Part shown: in pieces, positions 42,949 to 50,535 of the stretch
Layout: each line of letters starts with the position of its first letter
Numbering within the stretch: the first letter of the stretch is position 1
From: Zhongshania sp.
GTDB lineage: Bacteria; Pseudomonadota; Gammaproteobacteria; Pseudomonadales; Spongiibacteraceae
Direction: 5' to 3'
Assembly: GCA_018066965.1 (NCBI GenBank)
Contig: JAGPVP010000081.1
Coordinates: 1 to 64,000, forward strand
Length of the DNA: 64,000 bases
Notes under the pieces: model-generated
The model's input: only the letters and a program-made list of their open reading frames with translations
Database searches by the model: none
What the model was told of the DNA's origin: nothing
Position numbers and translations under genes: made by a program

Positions 42949-43776
42949 GTGCGATTATCTCTACTCATCTTGACGCTAATCGGCGCGGTAGTAACTACCG
43001 GCTGCAGTTCAACAGATTACAATCCAACGGCCTATGACTATTTTATCAGTCGTGAGGACATACAACAAAAGCCAGTTAAGAAAGTCATTATTGCCACCGT
43101 TAATGTCAGCGGCGAACCGACTCGTTCAGTGCTACGCGATAGCGTAGACAAAGTCGATGGCATGGTTAAAGACTACCTAGAATCTAACGGTATCAGCGTT
43201 GCACCAAACCATTTATTCAATAATGCATGGCAACAAGCGTTATTAACCTTTGGCAACTTTTACGATCCTACCACCGGCAAGGTTGACCGTGTTGGTTGGC
43301 AAAAAGTAATGGCGGCAACCCTCGCAAGTTTACAATCTCAAAAAGACATTGATGCCGTGGTGTTTACCGACCTAATCGAGCACGACGTCCAACATAGTCC
43401 GGGAATGAAACACTACGCGCGCTGGTATGGCGTAACACGTGAACCTGCGACTGAAGGCACCACATCTAGCGTGCCTACTGATTTTAACTGGACTCAGATT
43501 ATTAAAGGCGCCTCACTGCTCGTCACCATTTATACACCCGAAGGTAAGCCGCTATTCTCTAGCCGCGGCGGCATTGATACCTTGCACGGTATTGATTCTC
43601 GCAAATCAGACAAAGGCTTTGTTAGACGCAAAAAAATTCTCAGCCGTGAGAACAATATTGAAGAAGGCATAGAGCTGGCATTTCACCCACTAATCAAAAT
43701 GAAGCACTACCCAGGTAAAGAACAGACTCAAGCTAAAGCCAGCACTGATATCGACGTCGACGCCACTAAGCCTTAG
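42949..43776 (+). CDS. Predicted lipoprotein of unknown function
   Basis: A 275-residue lipoprotein. The chosen GTG start gives a compact signal peptide MRLSLLILTLIGAVVTTGC with a lipobox Cys19; frames further upstream (from 42907) use TTG and add a poor leader. The mature part begins SSTDYNPTAYDYFISREDIQQ. A KKVIIATVNVSGEPTRSVL strand, VVFTDLIEHDV and ASLLVTIYTPEGKPLFSSRGGID suggest an alpha/beta sandwich like CsgG/GNA1162-type lipoproteins, but I cannot assign the family. The C-terminus is basic then polar (Lys/Gln/Thr). It stands alone, divergent from ybfF and convergent with the HupE/UreJ gene. Confidence 0.75.
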   Translation: MRLSLLILTLIGAVVTTGCSSTDYNPTAYDYFISREDIQQKPVKKVIIATVNVSGEPTRSVLRDSVDKVDGMVKDYLESNGISVAPNHLFNNAWQQALLTFGNFYDPTTGKVDRVGWQKVMAATLASLQSQKDIDAVVFTDLIEHDVQHSPGMKHYARWYGVTREPATEGTTSSVPTDFNWTQIIKGASLLVTIYTPEGKPLFSSRGGIDTLHGIDSRKSDKGFVRRKKILSRENNIEEGIELAFHPLIKMKHYPGKEQTQAKASTDIDVDATKP

Positions 43777-43784
43777 CTCCAAAC

Positions 43785-44810
43785 TTAGTAAACGCCGCGA
43801 AATGTGGCCTCAAACAAAATGAGGCCACGATCAATCATCCAATATACGGCTACTGACCCCATCACATACATCGTTGCTACGCGGGCCAACGCAAAGGACT
43901 GAGCTTGCCACGCAGGCCATCCTGCCAACAACTGCCTAGTCGCGAACAGTAGCGATGCCACCACCGCAATAAAAAATATTTGCCCCAGCTCAATACCAAT
44001 ATTAAAACCCAGTAGCGCTGGCACCATATCCCCGCGAGGCAACATCAGCTCCTCTAATACTGACGCAAAACCTAGACCGTGTAATAAACCAAAAGCGCCA
44101 ACTAGCACCACAAAGCTCTTGCTATGCCTATCTAAATCAACGGCGTCTCGACGCCGGTCGGCATACAACGCCATCACTAATACACTCGCGGCAATAAGCC
44201 ATTCAGCCAACGCCGGCCAACGCGGAATAGCGCCTATGCTCACCAGCAATAAGGTAATACTGTGGCCGACGGTAAACGCGCTAATCCACACCAACAGGCG
44301 ATAACGATTGCTAGCCACCAATAACAAACCTAACACAAACAAGAGATGATCACTGCCAATGAGGATGTGTTTGATACCTAATCCCGTAAACTGCAATAAC
44401 GGTGGGCCGCCGGTGCCACGCTCCGCGGGCGAGAAGCTAGCTTCATCTGACCCCAGCAACATTTGTTGCTCACTATCATCATTGGCATACCAGCGCAGCA
44501 ACGCTGCCGACCGCGATGCACTCAACCCACTTATAGAAAACGCTAAGGCCGGCACAGCTTCGGCACACAATATTGTATAGCGCTGCACCACCGCGCCCTC
44601 ATTGATGGTTTGGTCTACCCGATCGAGAGTCCGGCAAGACGCCGGTAAAACTACCGCCGGTGGACTCGCCGCCAACAGTGGGGTTTTCCACATAAGCCCA
44701 ATCACGCCACTTGGCAGCTCTCTAAGTTCGAGTAAGGACGGCGCCAATTTATGCGCATTTGCTGTACTACTCAGGCACATAAATAGCAGTACATAGCTAA
44801 TTATTCGCAT
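43785..44810 (-). CDS. HupE/UreJ-family membrane protein
   Basis: A 341-residue inner-membrane protein. The signal peptide (MRIISYVLLFMCLSSTANA) and a periplasmic beta-domain of about 120 residues (HKLAPSLLELRELPSGVIGLMWKTP) are followed by the HupE/UreJ_2 membrane domain of six or seven helices. The key motif GIKHILIGSDHLLFVLGLLL and the later TVGHSITLLLV carry the conserved His and Asp residues thought to bind Ni2+ or another divalent metal. Standard HupE proteins transport nickel or cobalt for hydrogenase or urease, neither of which is seen here. It is the third gene of the DUF3604-PPIase-HupE operon and overlaps the PPIase gene by 14 bases. Confidence 0.88.
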   Translation of the reverse strand: MRIISYVLLFMCLSSTANAHKLAPSLLELRELPSGVIGLMWKTPLLAASPPAVVLPASCRTLDRVDQTINEGAVVQRYTILCAEAVPALAFSISGLSASRSAALLRWYANDDSEQQMLLGSDEASFSPAERGTGGPPLLQFTGLGIKHILIGSDHLLFVLGLLLVASNRYRLLVWISAFTVGHSITLLLVSIGAIPRWPALAEWLIAASVLVMALYADRRRDAVDLDRHSKSFVVLVGAFGLLHGLGFASVLEELMLPRGDMVPALLGFNIGIELGQIFFIAVVASLLFATRQLLAGWPAWQAQSFALARVATMYVMGSVAVYWMIDRGLILFEATFRGVY

Positions 44811-45729
44811 GGCACTTCACCCGATAACGGTCACGTAACTGCTCAATATATTGCTGCCAAGCCTGAGCCTGACGCGCTTGCCGCCAGCTATCTTCTAGCT
44901 CTGGCGCTAGCTCGACAAATGACCGCCGATAGGCTTTCTGCTGCTCGTTAATTCGTACTAGATGGAAGCCATACGCCGATTGCAGCGGGCCAAACCATTT
45001 ACCAATGGGTGCATCTGCACGACTCAATGCAAGACTAAAGTCCTCACCGAATTTTGAGGTCATCGCAACCGGCCCGATATTTAAAAAATAACGTCCATCC
45101 AAAAACACATCACCGTCCTTGTCCGTTAGCGTAATGTTTTGCAATGCCTGATTAGCACGCGCACGCGAATCGCCTTTACTGGAATCAAAAAATAGCTGCT
45201 CAAAACTAATACGCAGAGGAACAACACCGAGCTCTGTTTTATTGCTATACATAGCGCGCAATTCAGCTTGCGAAGCGTGTGTGTTCTTTTCCAGCAAAGT
45301 CTCACTGTGCAGTAAAACCTGAATTAATCGGCGTCGAATAACCTCATCACCCACCGCAACATCCATGGCTAAAACCGCATCAATTTTATTTTTGACACTC
45401 CCCTCTACACCTAAAAATTCGGCGTCTCGTAGCAAGCGCTGTGTAATAACGGCATCGGATTTGTGCAAGCCTTGTAGCATTGCCTCTTTTACCAATATGT
45501 GGTCATCCAAGGCCGCTGCGGCTAGTCTATTCAGCTCCCTAGGTGTTACCGCCCGCCCAGTACTCCGCGCCCAATCAGTAGCTAAAACATCTAACTGCGA
45601 TTGACTTAGGCAATTTACGACACGCTGCTGATAACCCTCATAGCGAGTGTGAATACTAAAAACTACAGATCCAATAATAATAAAATGCAGTAGCCGGAAG
45701 GACGCTATTCGCTTCAATATTTTGGTCAA
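44797..45729 (-). CDS. Membrane-anchored parvulin-like peptidyl-prolyl isomerase
   Basis: About 310 residues. From the chosen TTG start (MTKILKRIASFRLLHFIIIG) it has a basic N-terminus and one transmembrane anchor, a helical SurA-like N-domain (ELNRLAAAALDDHILVKEAMLQGL) and a C-terminal parvulin-type domain (ISFEQLFFDSS, GPLQSAYGFHLVRINEQQKAYRRSF). The YGFHLV His is the usual rotamase residue. It would fold client proteins on the outer face of the inner membrane. TTG overlaps the DUF3604 stop by two bases (TTGA). A GTG at 45786 that reads 57 bases into the DUF3604 gene is the alternative. Context suggests that DUF3604 or HupE/UreJ is the client (inference). Confidence 0.8.
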   Translation of the reverse strand: MTKILKRIASFRLLHFIIIGSVVFSIHTRYEGYQQRVVNCLSQSQLDVLATDWARSTGRAVTPRELNRLAAAALDDHILVKEAMLQGLHKSDAVITQRLLRDAEFLGVEGSVKNKIDAVLAMDVAVGDEVIRRRLIQVLLHSETLLEKNTHASQAELRAMYSNKTELGVVPLRISFEQLFFDSSKGDSRARANQALQNITLTDKDGDVFLDGRYFLNIGPVAMTSKFGEDFSLALSRADAPIGKWFGPLQSAYGFHLVRINEQQKAYRRSFVELAPELEDSWRQARQAQAWQQYIEQLRDRYRVKCHANN

Positions 45730-47732
45730 GGTAGCAATCCATTTTCCGCATCGCTCACAGGTGAATACCAAATAGGCGACGACCACGCTCGCTCTTGAAT
45801 AATTGGCCTATGCTCGGCGGCGCAGCACTGTTCATAACCTGGCTTGATCGTATCGGGCTTATCGCAATCAACCTTGGCCGCAACACAAATTTGCTGACTC
45901 CAGCGACAGCTCGGATTCTCCAATACTCGTGCGTAATAATAGGCATGTTCTGTCGGGTTAAACTGCGTGTCTTGCCAGCGACCGCATAATTGAGTGTGAC
46001 CTGTTCCGGAGGTTTCACAGGTCTTCAAATTCACCCCCGTATCACTACTAGTATCACCAACAACATCCACGACCTTTTCATCGCGCTGACCATTTTTATC
46101 TACGCTGCCCTTAATTATTTGAATACGCTGCAAGGGCATGCCACTGTGCCCTTGTCGCCCAGCATCCATCTTTGCAAATACCGTGAACACCGGCGACAAG
46201 CTCTTCTCCGGCAGGTCTAAATCTCCGCCCATCGGCACGCCGTGTTCATAGCCCTGCGCAACATAATCGCTACGTTCACATATATCAGCCGGCAGCGACT
46301 CGTCGCCGCCAAAAAACCGCAACGTGATACGCGGGCCACTGGTGCCATAGGTTTCACGGCGCTGCATGGCGTCAAACAAGGACGTGCGATTATTTTCTTC
46401 GGCCCACACTGCCGCTAGGCCTCCGGGGTTAAATTCTAAATCATCGGGTAAACCTTCCGGCACCTCATCTCCGACCGGCACGCCAGCGCCACCATGGCCC
46501 AAAAAGCCTCGCTCACTCACCGCGCCAGGAGCGCCTATATGCGTGTCTGAACTGGCAATAAATCCCAGCTTAAATGGATTGACGCCCAAGCGTTGTTCTT
46601 GCGCCATACCGTCACGCAACACATCGCGGATAAAGCCCGCATTTGGCCCCGCTGGTTTACTCATAAAAGGTAATATTTTCCCCACAAATTTGTCTGTAAA
46701 ACTGCTGTAGGGCAATTGTTCAAAACCGCAGAGTTCGTCGGCACTATTCAGCGGATCATAAAAACATTCTGAACTTCCCTTGTGCTGCATCACTTCAACC
46801 AAGCGCTCTAAGCGCGCACGTTGTTTGGCATCTGCTGCGGTGATTGGAGCGCCGTCGTCGCGAGCTAAACTGAACATATAGCCATCGCTCAGATTTGAGT
46901 TATGGGGAATAACCAGCACTTCGCAGCCGGTGCCAGCATTTACACAATCGCGATCTAAACCATCCCACAATAATGGCGCGGATGGGGTTTCGATAAAGCT
47001 CAGCGGCAAGGCCGGCACCTGCTTATTTTTAAACAGGATATTGCGATGCAAATTCGCCAAATTCGCCGACGCTCCTGTCCATTCATAAGCGACAAAACTC
47101 GTAAATTCGCATGTTTCATTGCGGTCGTAGGCGTCTTCAGCGGCTTGTTGAATTTCCTGCCACGGACGTAAACTCGCCGCCCGACACAATTCTCCATCGT
47201 CACCACACAAACCTAAGCGCTTGGCACGGGAAGATTGGGTGTTAAAAAGGAAAAAAGCGACGCGGGGATGTTTTCGATAAACCTGACACTGCCAACTATC
47301 GTAGCCCTCAACATTGGGGGTTTGACATATTTCGACTTCACCAAATAATTCTGCGTGGTCGGTGACTACCGCAAAATCCAGCGGTCGATCTAAGCGCAAA
47401 TGCCGTAACGGTTTGCCATCTGCCGTCCACGGCTGCACACCGATCTCGCCACCACGGGCAAACCGATAGGCATCCGCTGGTGACGTGCGTGTGCCCTGAG
47501 TACTGGCATCTAAGGAGTATTTGGTATGGACGTGAGTGTCGCCAAAAAATACCTGACGCTGGGGATCATGATTTAAACAAGGCTCGCGAGATTCACGGTA
47601 TACATATTTACTTCCAGCTACGTCGCTGTCTACAGCTGGCTCCGCATGGGCGCTAATCGCGACAAACGTCGCTAGAAAAGCCGCTAAATACCGTGAAAAG
47701 CCAGCAATCCTTGGGATGATAAACGCGGTCAT
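45726..47732 (-). CDS. DUF3604 domain-containing exported protein
   Basis: A 668-residue exported protein. The signal peptide runs to about HAEPA, after which the DUF3604 domain starts with RQVFFGDTHVHTKYSLDA. The His-x-His-Thr is like the metal-binding first motif of PHP-type phosphoesterases. FAVVTDHAELFGE, EWTGASANLANLHRNILFK, VLVIPHNSNLSDG and LGFIASSDTHIGAPGAV supply further His/Asp ligands in PHP order, so a metal-dependent hydrolase is likely though untested. Many Cys pairs suggest disulfides in the envelope. The ATG at 47732 has AGG eight bases upstream; one two codons earlier is too close to it. First gene of a three-gene operon with the PPIase and HupE/UreJ genes. Confidence 0.88.
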   Translation of the reverse strand: MTAFIIPRIAGFSRYLAAFLATFVAISAHAEPAVDSDVAGSKYVYRESREPCLNHDPQRQVFFGDTHVHTKYSLDASTQGTRTSPADAYRFARGGEIGVQPWTADGKPLRHLRLDRPLDFAVVTDHAELFGEVEICQTPNVEGYDSWQCQVYRKHPRVAFFLFNTQSSRAKRLGLCGDDGELCRAASLRPWQEIQQAAEDAYDRNETCEFTSFVAYEWTGASANLANLHRNILFKNKQVPALPLSFIETPSAPLLWDGLDRDCVNAGTGCEVLVIPHNSNLSDGYMFSLARDDGAPITAADAKQRARLERLVEVMQHKGSSECFYDPLNSADELCGFEQLPYSSFTDKFVGKILPFMSKPAGPNAGFIRDVLRDGMAQEQRLGVNPFKLGFIASSDTHIGAPGAVSERGFLGHGGAGVPVGDEVPEGLPDDLEFNPGGLAAVWAEENNRTSLFDAMQRRETYGTSGPRITLRFFGGDESLPADICERSDYVAQGYEHGVPMGGDLDLPEKSLSPVFTVFAKMDAGRQGHSGMPLQRIQIIKGSVDKNGQRDEKVVDVVGDTSSDTGVNLKTCETSGTGHTQLCGRWQDTQFNPTEHAYYYARVLENPSCRWSQQICVAAKVDCDKPDTIKPGYEQCCAAEHRPIIQERAWSSPIWYSPVSDAENGLLP

Positions 47733-47867
47733 TGTCATAACCTATTAGTTTTTATAGTAACGCTATTATTATGTAAGAGCACCTTTTTTACAATCCCATC
47801 GCTATTCAGGAGGCGTTCAGCCACGGCATGTGATCATGACAGCGTATTCAATCGAAGGAGCGTCACT

Positions 47868-48185
47868 ATGAAACTGACAAAAGCCTTAATTCTTATTGCT
47901 GGTCTAGGCCTTGCCGCGGGTAGTGCCTACGCCGATCATCGCGGTGGTAATCACGTAGAGGCGCGTTATCAATATCATAACAACGGGTCTCACCACGGCC
48001 ATAACAAGTATTACAAAAAGCATTACAAACACGGCTATGATAATCGCTACAACAGCTACTATGATGGTCATCACAATGATCGTCATGAAAAGCATTATTA
48101 TGTGCGCCACGTACATAGCCGCCACTGCGGCCACCATTACGAACCGGCATTTAATACACGAGTAAATGTATTTCTAGGTTTGTAG
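47868..48185 (+). CDS. Small exported histidine/tyrosine-rich protein
   Basis: A 105-residue protein. Signal peptide MKLTKALILIAGLGLAAGSAYA leaves a mature chain beginning DHRGGNHVEAR. The mature 83 residues contain more than twenty His and about fifteen Tyr, in runs such as NNGSHHGHNKYYKKHYKHGY, with a single Cys near HSRHCGHHYE. This composition suggests periplasmic or extracellular zinc, copper or nickel binding; no enzyme fold is seen. GAAGGAG lies seven or eight bases before the ATG. It is divergent from the DUF3604-PPIase-HupE operon across about 135 bases, and a metal link with HupE/UreJ is possible. Codon content (CAC/CAT rich) confirms the frame, as all other frames give no sensible protein. 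Confidence 0.8.
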   Translation: MKLTKALILIAGLGLAAGSAYADHRGGNHVEARYQYHNNGSHHGHNKYYKKHYKHGYDNRYNSYYDGHHNDRHEKHYYVRHVHSRHCGHHYEPAFNTRVNVFLGL

Positions 48186-48196
48186 GGTGCAAACAA

Positions 48197-48227
48197 AGAG
48201 GGCGAAATCTTTTGGATTTCGCCCTCT
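48197..48227. terminator. Bidirectional hairpin between convergent genes
   Basis: Perfect 13-base-pair stem (48197-48209 with 48215-48227, loop TTTTG) 12 bases after the His-rich gene and 20 bases from the GST gene end. Neither side has a full U-run. Confidence 0.65.
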
Positions 48228-48246
48228 CTCACCACTCAGCAGCAAT

Positions 48247-48870
48247 TTACTCGCCAAAGCCCGACTTCATAGCGTCAAACCATGACTGCAGTTCAACGCA
48301 CTCATCAGGAATAGCGCGCCGTACCCAAGTACAAAAGCCAATCACTACATATAAATCGATATCAGCCTGCGACAGTGCATCGCCCACCAAATACTGTTTA
48401 CCGGTCACTTCCGTATTCATTGCGTCTAAAAATGCCGTAATGCGAAGATTACCGCGCTCAACCAATTCTGCAATTTGGGGCATTTTCAGCGGCCCAGGAA
48501 GCGGGCTATCTTTAAAAGCATCGCCCTTATTTCGAAGCACTTCAGCAACCGCTGTGAAGCCATCAAAAAATATTCTGTGGCAACACCCTATAATTTGCGC
48601 ACGCTCTAGACTGGTTTTACCGAACACCGATTTACCTGAATAGGTCTCGTCCAGAAAGGCGCAAATGGCGATGGTATCCGACAGCGTGGTGCCGTCATCT
48701 AGCACCAAAGTCGGCAGGGTCAACCGCGGGTTTACCGCGCTAAAATCAGGAGAGAACTGCTCTTTCGCTGCCAAATCAACTTCTTGGGTTGCTAGATCGA
48801 TGCCTTTATATTTCATCAACAAACCTACCCGACGAGGGTTAGGCGCTATGGCATAGGTATATAGTTTCAC
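48247..48870 (-). CDS. Glutathione S-transferase family protein
   Basis: A 207-residue GST. The N-terminal domain starts MKLYTYAIAPNPRRVGLLMKYKGID, has the thiol-binding loop of the Ser/Asn-Pro kind, the cis-Pro stretch RLTLPTLVLDDGTTLSDTIAICAFL (about 50-74), and a C-terminal helical domain with ALSQADIDLYVVIGF. The start is a GTG at 48870 with GAGGAC upstream; the frame continues to 48993 but that part lacks a GST sequence. It lies between convergent His-rich and divergent glycine-zipper genes. Substrate unknown. Confidence 0.87.
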   Translation of the reverse strand: MKLYTYAIAPNPRRVGLLMKYKGIDLATQEVDLAAKEQFSPDFSAVNPRLTLPTLVLDDGTTLSDTIAICAFLDETYSGKSVFGKTSLERAQIIGCCHRIFFDGFTAVAEVLRNKGDAFKDSPLPGPLKMPQIAELVERGNLRITAFLDAMNTEVTGKQYLVGDALSQADIDLYVVIGFCTWVRRAIPDECVELQSWFDAMKSGFGE

Positions 48871-48979
48871 TAGTTTGTCCTCAAGCGCATTAAAATTATC
48901 ACATAGCTCACATGGTTCAGCTTTAGTTAAGGCACCGACCACTAAGCTGAATACTACCAATAGTGTTGGAGTATAAGCT

Positions 48980-49492
48980 ATGTTGAAGTACACCGTTATC
49001 CCGCTGGTTCTCGCCTGCTCCAGCGCGGTATTTGCAGATCATCGCGGTAACAGCGTCAGTCACACTCAGTATGCGCGGGTCACCCACGTACAAGCCATTT
49101 ACGAACGTGTTGCTTTTAGTGCACCAGTAGAACAATGCTGGCAGGAAACCGTGTCTCACGAGCGCAGTAGTTCTTCTGCCCCCATTTTTGGCGCCATCAT
49201 TGGCGGCGCACTTGGTAATGAGTTAGGGCACCACAAAAGCAATAAACGTGTGGGCACTGTGGTGGGCGCAGTGCTGGGCGCAACCGTTGCGGCCGATATC
49301 TCGCGCAACCGCAGTGGAAGTCATTACGAAACCGTTGACCGCTGCGAAGTACAGCAGCGACAAGAATGGCGAGATGAGATTGTTGGCTATGATGTAAGCT
49401 ATCGCTATCAAGGCGAGATTTATCACACTCGCTTGCCCTATAATCCGGGCAGAGAAATAGAAATTGAGGTGAACGTCACTCCGCGTGGCTAA
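48980..49492 (+). CDS. Glycine-zipper 2TM outer-membrane/periplasmic protein
   Basis: A 170-residue exported protein of the RcnB/SlyB-like glycine-zipper 2TM type. Signal peptide MLKYTVIPLVLACSSAVFA leaves DHRGNSVSHTQYARVTHVQ. The zipper FGAIIGGALGNELGHH ... VGTVVGAVLGATVAADI (about 69-105) is two Gly-rich helices. Two Cys flank it (VEQCWQE and VDRCEVQQ) and could form a disulfide. The C-terminal domain is beta-rich (VGYDVSYRYQGEIYHTRLPYNPG). GGAG is eight bases before the ATG. It heads a likely operon with a PepSY protein and a PhoP/PhoQ-like pair; in other bacteria such zipper proteins mark envelope stress. Confidence 0.87.
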   Translation: MLKYTVIPLVLACSSAVFADHRGNSVSHTQYARVTHVQAIYERVAFSAPVEQCWQETVSHERSSSSAPIFGAIIGGALGNELGHHKSNKRVGTVVGAVLGATVAADISRNRSGSHYETVDRCEVQQRQEWRDEIVGYDVSYRYQGEIYHTRLPYNPGREIEIEVNVTPRG

Positions 49493-49512
49493 AGTAGATG
49501 TTTGGGAGTTTT

Positions 49513-49839
49513 ATGAACCTTACTTCGCAACTTAGCGCGAAACTGCAATTACTTATTTTGCTTATCGCGACAGGTTTTGCAACACCAAGTCAGGCAGACC
49601 CGCTAGGTAATTTGACTGGCGGCCGTATCAACCTGCCCGACCGTTCGTCATTTGAGCAGCGTTTAAACGACGGTGCCCGCAGCACTCTCAGCGTTAATCA
49701 GGCAATCTCAATTGCGGAGCAACGCTACGGCGGTAGAGCCGTTGGTGCAAAAAAAATACGCAGTGGCAACGGCACGGCTTACAGTGTGCGCATTCTGCAA
49801 GACAACGGCAAAATTAAAAATGTCATTATTAATGATTGA
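49513..49839 (+). CDS. PepSY-domain exported protein
   Basis: A 108-residue exported protein. A signal peptide (LQLLILLIATGFATPSQA) precedes a PepSY domain seen as LSVNQAISIAEQRYGGRAVGAKKIRSGNGTAYSVRILQDNGKIKNVIIND (the last half). PepSY domains are thought to inhibit or bind peptidases in the periplasm and often sit beside PhoP/PhoQ-like pairs, perhaps feeding signals to the sensor. The ATG at 49513 has GGGAG five bases upstream and is preferred to one at 49498. The regulator gene follows after 12 bases. Confidence 0.85.
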   Translation: MNLTSQLSAKLQLLILLIATGFATPSQADPLGNLTGGRINLPDRSSFEQRLNDGARSTLSVNQAISIAEQRYGGRAVGAKKIRSGNGTAYSVRILQDNGKIKNVIIND

Positions 49840-49851
49840 GCGAATTTCACC

Positions 49852-50535
49852 ATGCGTATTCTGCTAATCGAAGATGAAAGCCTGCTATTAGAACAATTAC
49901 ACCGTAATTTTGAGCGCGCCGGTTATGCTTGTGATACTGCCGCAGACGGTAAAGAAGGCCTATATCTTGGTCAAGAAAACCCCTACGACCTTGCTGTAGT
50001 CGACCTCGGCCTGCCCGGTATTGACGGCATCAGCGTGATAAAACAATGGCGCAGTGAAGGCCATAAATTTCCGGTTTTGATACTCACGGCACGAGACCGC
50101 TGGCAAGACAAAGTGGAAGGTCTGGAGGCCGGTGCAGACGACTACGTCGCCAAGCCATTTCAAATAGAAGAAGTTATGGCGCGCGCCAATGCATTGATTC
50201 GTCGCTCAGCTGGGTTTGCCAGCCCGCAACTACAGTTTGGCTGTATCACTATTGATACCGGCGCTAAGCGAGCATCGCTGAACAATACCCCCGTTGACCT
50301 TACCGCCTATGAGTTCAACGCGCTGGAATACCTTGCTATGCGCAGCGGCCAAGTTGTTTCTAAAACCGACCTTACCGAACACCTTTACGACCAAGACTTT
50401 GATCGCGACAGCAATGTCATTGAAGTATTCATTGCTCGCCTACGCAAAAAAATTGACCCCGGTAATACCCTTAAACCGATCTCTACACTACGTGGTCGCG
50501 GCTACCGCTTTGAGCTAAGTGAAACCCAGCACTAA
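49852..50535 (+). CDS. OmpR-family response regulator, PhoP-like
   Basis: DNA-binding response regulator of 227 residues. The receiver has IEDE (6-9), phospho-Asp51 in VVDLGLPGIDG and the Lys in AKPFQIEEVMARANALIRR. The C-terminal winged helix has LTAYEFNALEYLAMRSGQVVSK and SNVIEVFIARLRKKI with the closing TLRGRGYRFEL. Closest by eye to PhoP/QseB-type regulators. It should be phosphorylated by the sensor encoded immediately downstream, and likely controls its own operon with the glycine-zipper and PepSY genes. Confidence 0.92.
   Translation: MRILLIEDESLLLEQLHRNFERAGYACDTAADGKEGLYLGQENPYDLAVVDLGLPGIDGISVIKQWRSEGHKFPVLILTARDRWQDKVEGLEAGADDYVAKPFQIEEVMARANALIRRSAGFASPQLQFGCITIDTGAKRASLNNTPVDLTAYEFNALEYLAMRSGQVVSKTDLTEHLYDQDFDRDSNVIEVFIARLRKKIDPGNTLKPISTLRGRGYRFELSETQH

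Noticed and set aside
47893-48150. Long antisense frames across the His-rich gene
   Set aside because: They are a by-product of CAC/CAT/TAT-rich codons, have no ribosome site and give low-complexity, implausible proteins.
48871-48993. Extended GST with a membrane leader
   Set aside because: The frame upstream of the GTG at 48870 overlaps the divergent glycine-zipper start and GST sequence begins only at the GTG, which has a proper ribosome site.
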